NCBI GenBank assembly: GCA_938091715.1
Contig: CALKMT010000156.1
Location: forward strand, 1-6,552
From: an uncultured Litorivicinus sp.
GTDB lineage: Bacteria > Pseudomonadota > Gammaproteobacteria > Pseudomonadales > Litorivicinaceae
DNA: 6,552 nt
Direction of reading: 5' to 3'
Every line of letters starts with the position of its first letter. Within the stretch, counting starts at the first letter, position 1. Position numbers and translations under genes: made by a program. This document shows positions 5,777 through 6,552 of this stretch, in pieces. Under the pieces are notes generated by a model, which saw nothing but the letters and a program-made list of their open reading frames with translations, was not told the origin of the DNA and ran no database searches.

Positions 5777-6552
5777 TTATTCAGCGTAGTTGGCTGGTCG
5801 AATTTTGCGTGAAACCAAAGTCCAAGGTGATACCGAATGCATCGGCTGTGGCGACAGGGAATCCGCGTCCAGATCAATGTACAGGCTGCCCGACTGACCC
5901 AACGACCAGGGCTGCGCACCGATCGACCGCCAACCGTCAACTACCTCGCTATGGGGGTGTCCCCAGCGATGCCCCTTGCCTTGACTAAAGATGACATGTT
6001 CGGGGGATTGAGCCGCCGCCAGATCACGACTGAATCCATCTCGGGCGCCATGGTGCGCGGCCACTACAATATCGGCGCGGGGAATGTCCCCGTCGGCCTG
6101 GGCCCGCAACCACTGTTGTTTGCGTGGTGAATCGCCCAACATAAGGACCCGTCCACTGGGCCCTGACAGGCTGACCACACAAGAGGCCTCGTTTTTGCGC
6201 TTCGGAGGTCCGCCCCAGTGCACCTGCACAGTCCATTCGCCGACCTGCCAACGCTGACCGCGAAAGCAGGCGCGGCCCGGCGTTCGGTCAGGCTCGCCGG
6301 TCAACACCTGATCAATCGGAATGCGCGCTTGCAGGCCCAAAATTCCCCCGGCATGGTCCGCATCGCCGTGACTCAAGAGGACCTTGTCGAGCCGCCGGAC
6401 CCCCTGGGCGCGCAGCGCCGGCAACAGCTCCCATCCGATTGCCCCCAGTTGAGCCGGTTGAGCTGGGGCCGTGTCGATCAACCAGTGCTGGCCAGCATGA
6501 CTGAACCGCATGGCCTGCCCCGCTCCGACCGAGTACAACCACAACCCTTGTG
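5777..6552 (-). CDS. comEC: ComEC/Rec2-family DNA uptake protein, C-terminal metallo-beta-lactamase domain (N-terminus off window)
   Basis: Only the last 257 residues are present; the frame stays open to the right edge. ComEC is the inner-membrane channel for single-stranded DNA during natural transformation: a Competence domain with many helices followed by this periplasmic MBL-like domain. Numbering from the edge: degenerate SVGAGQ (6-12 region) where ComEC usually has DVGQG; WLIDTAP (23-29); metal-binding-type LSHGDADHAGG (59-69); the ComEC-type C-x2-G-x2-W stretch CFRGQRW (95-101); NEASCVVSL (120-128); LMLGD (136-140); AAHHGARDGFS (164-174); GHPHSEV (197-203). It ends YAE-TAA. The key HxDxDH, GD and HHG elements are intact. 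The NxxSCV and CxxGxxW stretches and the gene order next to exbB favour ComEC over a free-standing MBL hydrolase, but the membrane part cannot be seen. The real start is upstream of the window. Confidence 0.87.
   Translation of the reverse strand, partial: QGLWLYSVGAGQAMRFSHAGQHWLIDTAPAQPAQLGAIGWELLPALRAQGVRRLDKVLLSHGDADHAGGILGLQARIPIDQVLTGEPDRTPGRACFRGQRWQVGEWTVQVHWGGPPKRKNEASCVVSLSGPSGRVLMLGDSPRKQQWLRAQADGDIPRADIVVAAHHGARDGFSRDLAAAQSPEHVIFSQGKGHRWGHPHSEVVDGWRSIGAQPWSLGQSGSLYIDLDADSLSPQPMHSVSPWTLVSRKIRPANYAE

Overview
This 6.55 kb window holds one densely packed, single-direction gene block, with every gene on the minus strand. It looks like a Gammaproteobacterium. The evidence is an E. coli-type MsbA, LpxK and KdsB set, a type I MurB, and the gene order comEC-exbB-exbD-msbA-lpxK-ycaR-kdsB-ptpA-murB. 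As I recall it, that order closely matches the comA-exbB2-exbD2-lpxK-PA2980-kdsB-PA2978-murB cluster of Pseudomonas aeruginosa, with msbA added as in many marine relatives. Base composition looks even and moderately GC-rich throughout. There are no insertion sequences, tRNAs, CRISPR repeats or other signs of recent transfer. I cannot name the genus.

Layout in transcription order, from the right edge to the left. The window opens inside comEC (5777-6552), showing only its C-terminal metallo-beta-lactamase-like domain. After 18 bases come exbB (5147-5758) and exbD (4734-5147), a proton channel pair without a tonB. Next are msbA (3007-4728, lipid A flippase) and lpxK (2027-3010, lipid A 4'-kinase). 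They are followed by a small Trm112/YcaR-family protein (1854-2042), kdsB (1108-1857, CMP-Kdo synthetase) and a low-molecular-weight protein tyrosine phosphatase (653-1111). Last is murB (1-671, UDP-MurNAc dehydrogenase), cut off by the left edge before its C-terminal third.

The theme is cell envelope assembly. LpxK makes lipid IVA, KdsB activates Kdo for transfer onto it, and MsbA flips the resulting lipid A core. MurB makes the muramic acid precursor of peptidoglycan. ExbB/ExbD, the YcaR-like protein and the phosphatase travel with these genes but have no assigned role in the pathway. Genes overlap by 1 to 19 bases or lie 5 to 18 bases apart, so one polycistronic message with translational coupling is the simplest reading. 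No promoter or terminator is convincing inside the window, and no gene-free stretch exceeds 20 bases.

Nothing here looks like a wholly new system. The most useful leads are a perfect 18-base palindrome in the first codons of msbA, an altered DVGQG motif in ComEC, and the three poorly understood passenger functions (ExbBD, YcaR-like, phosphatase).
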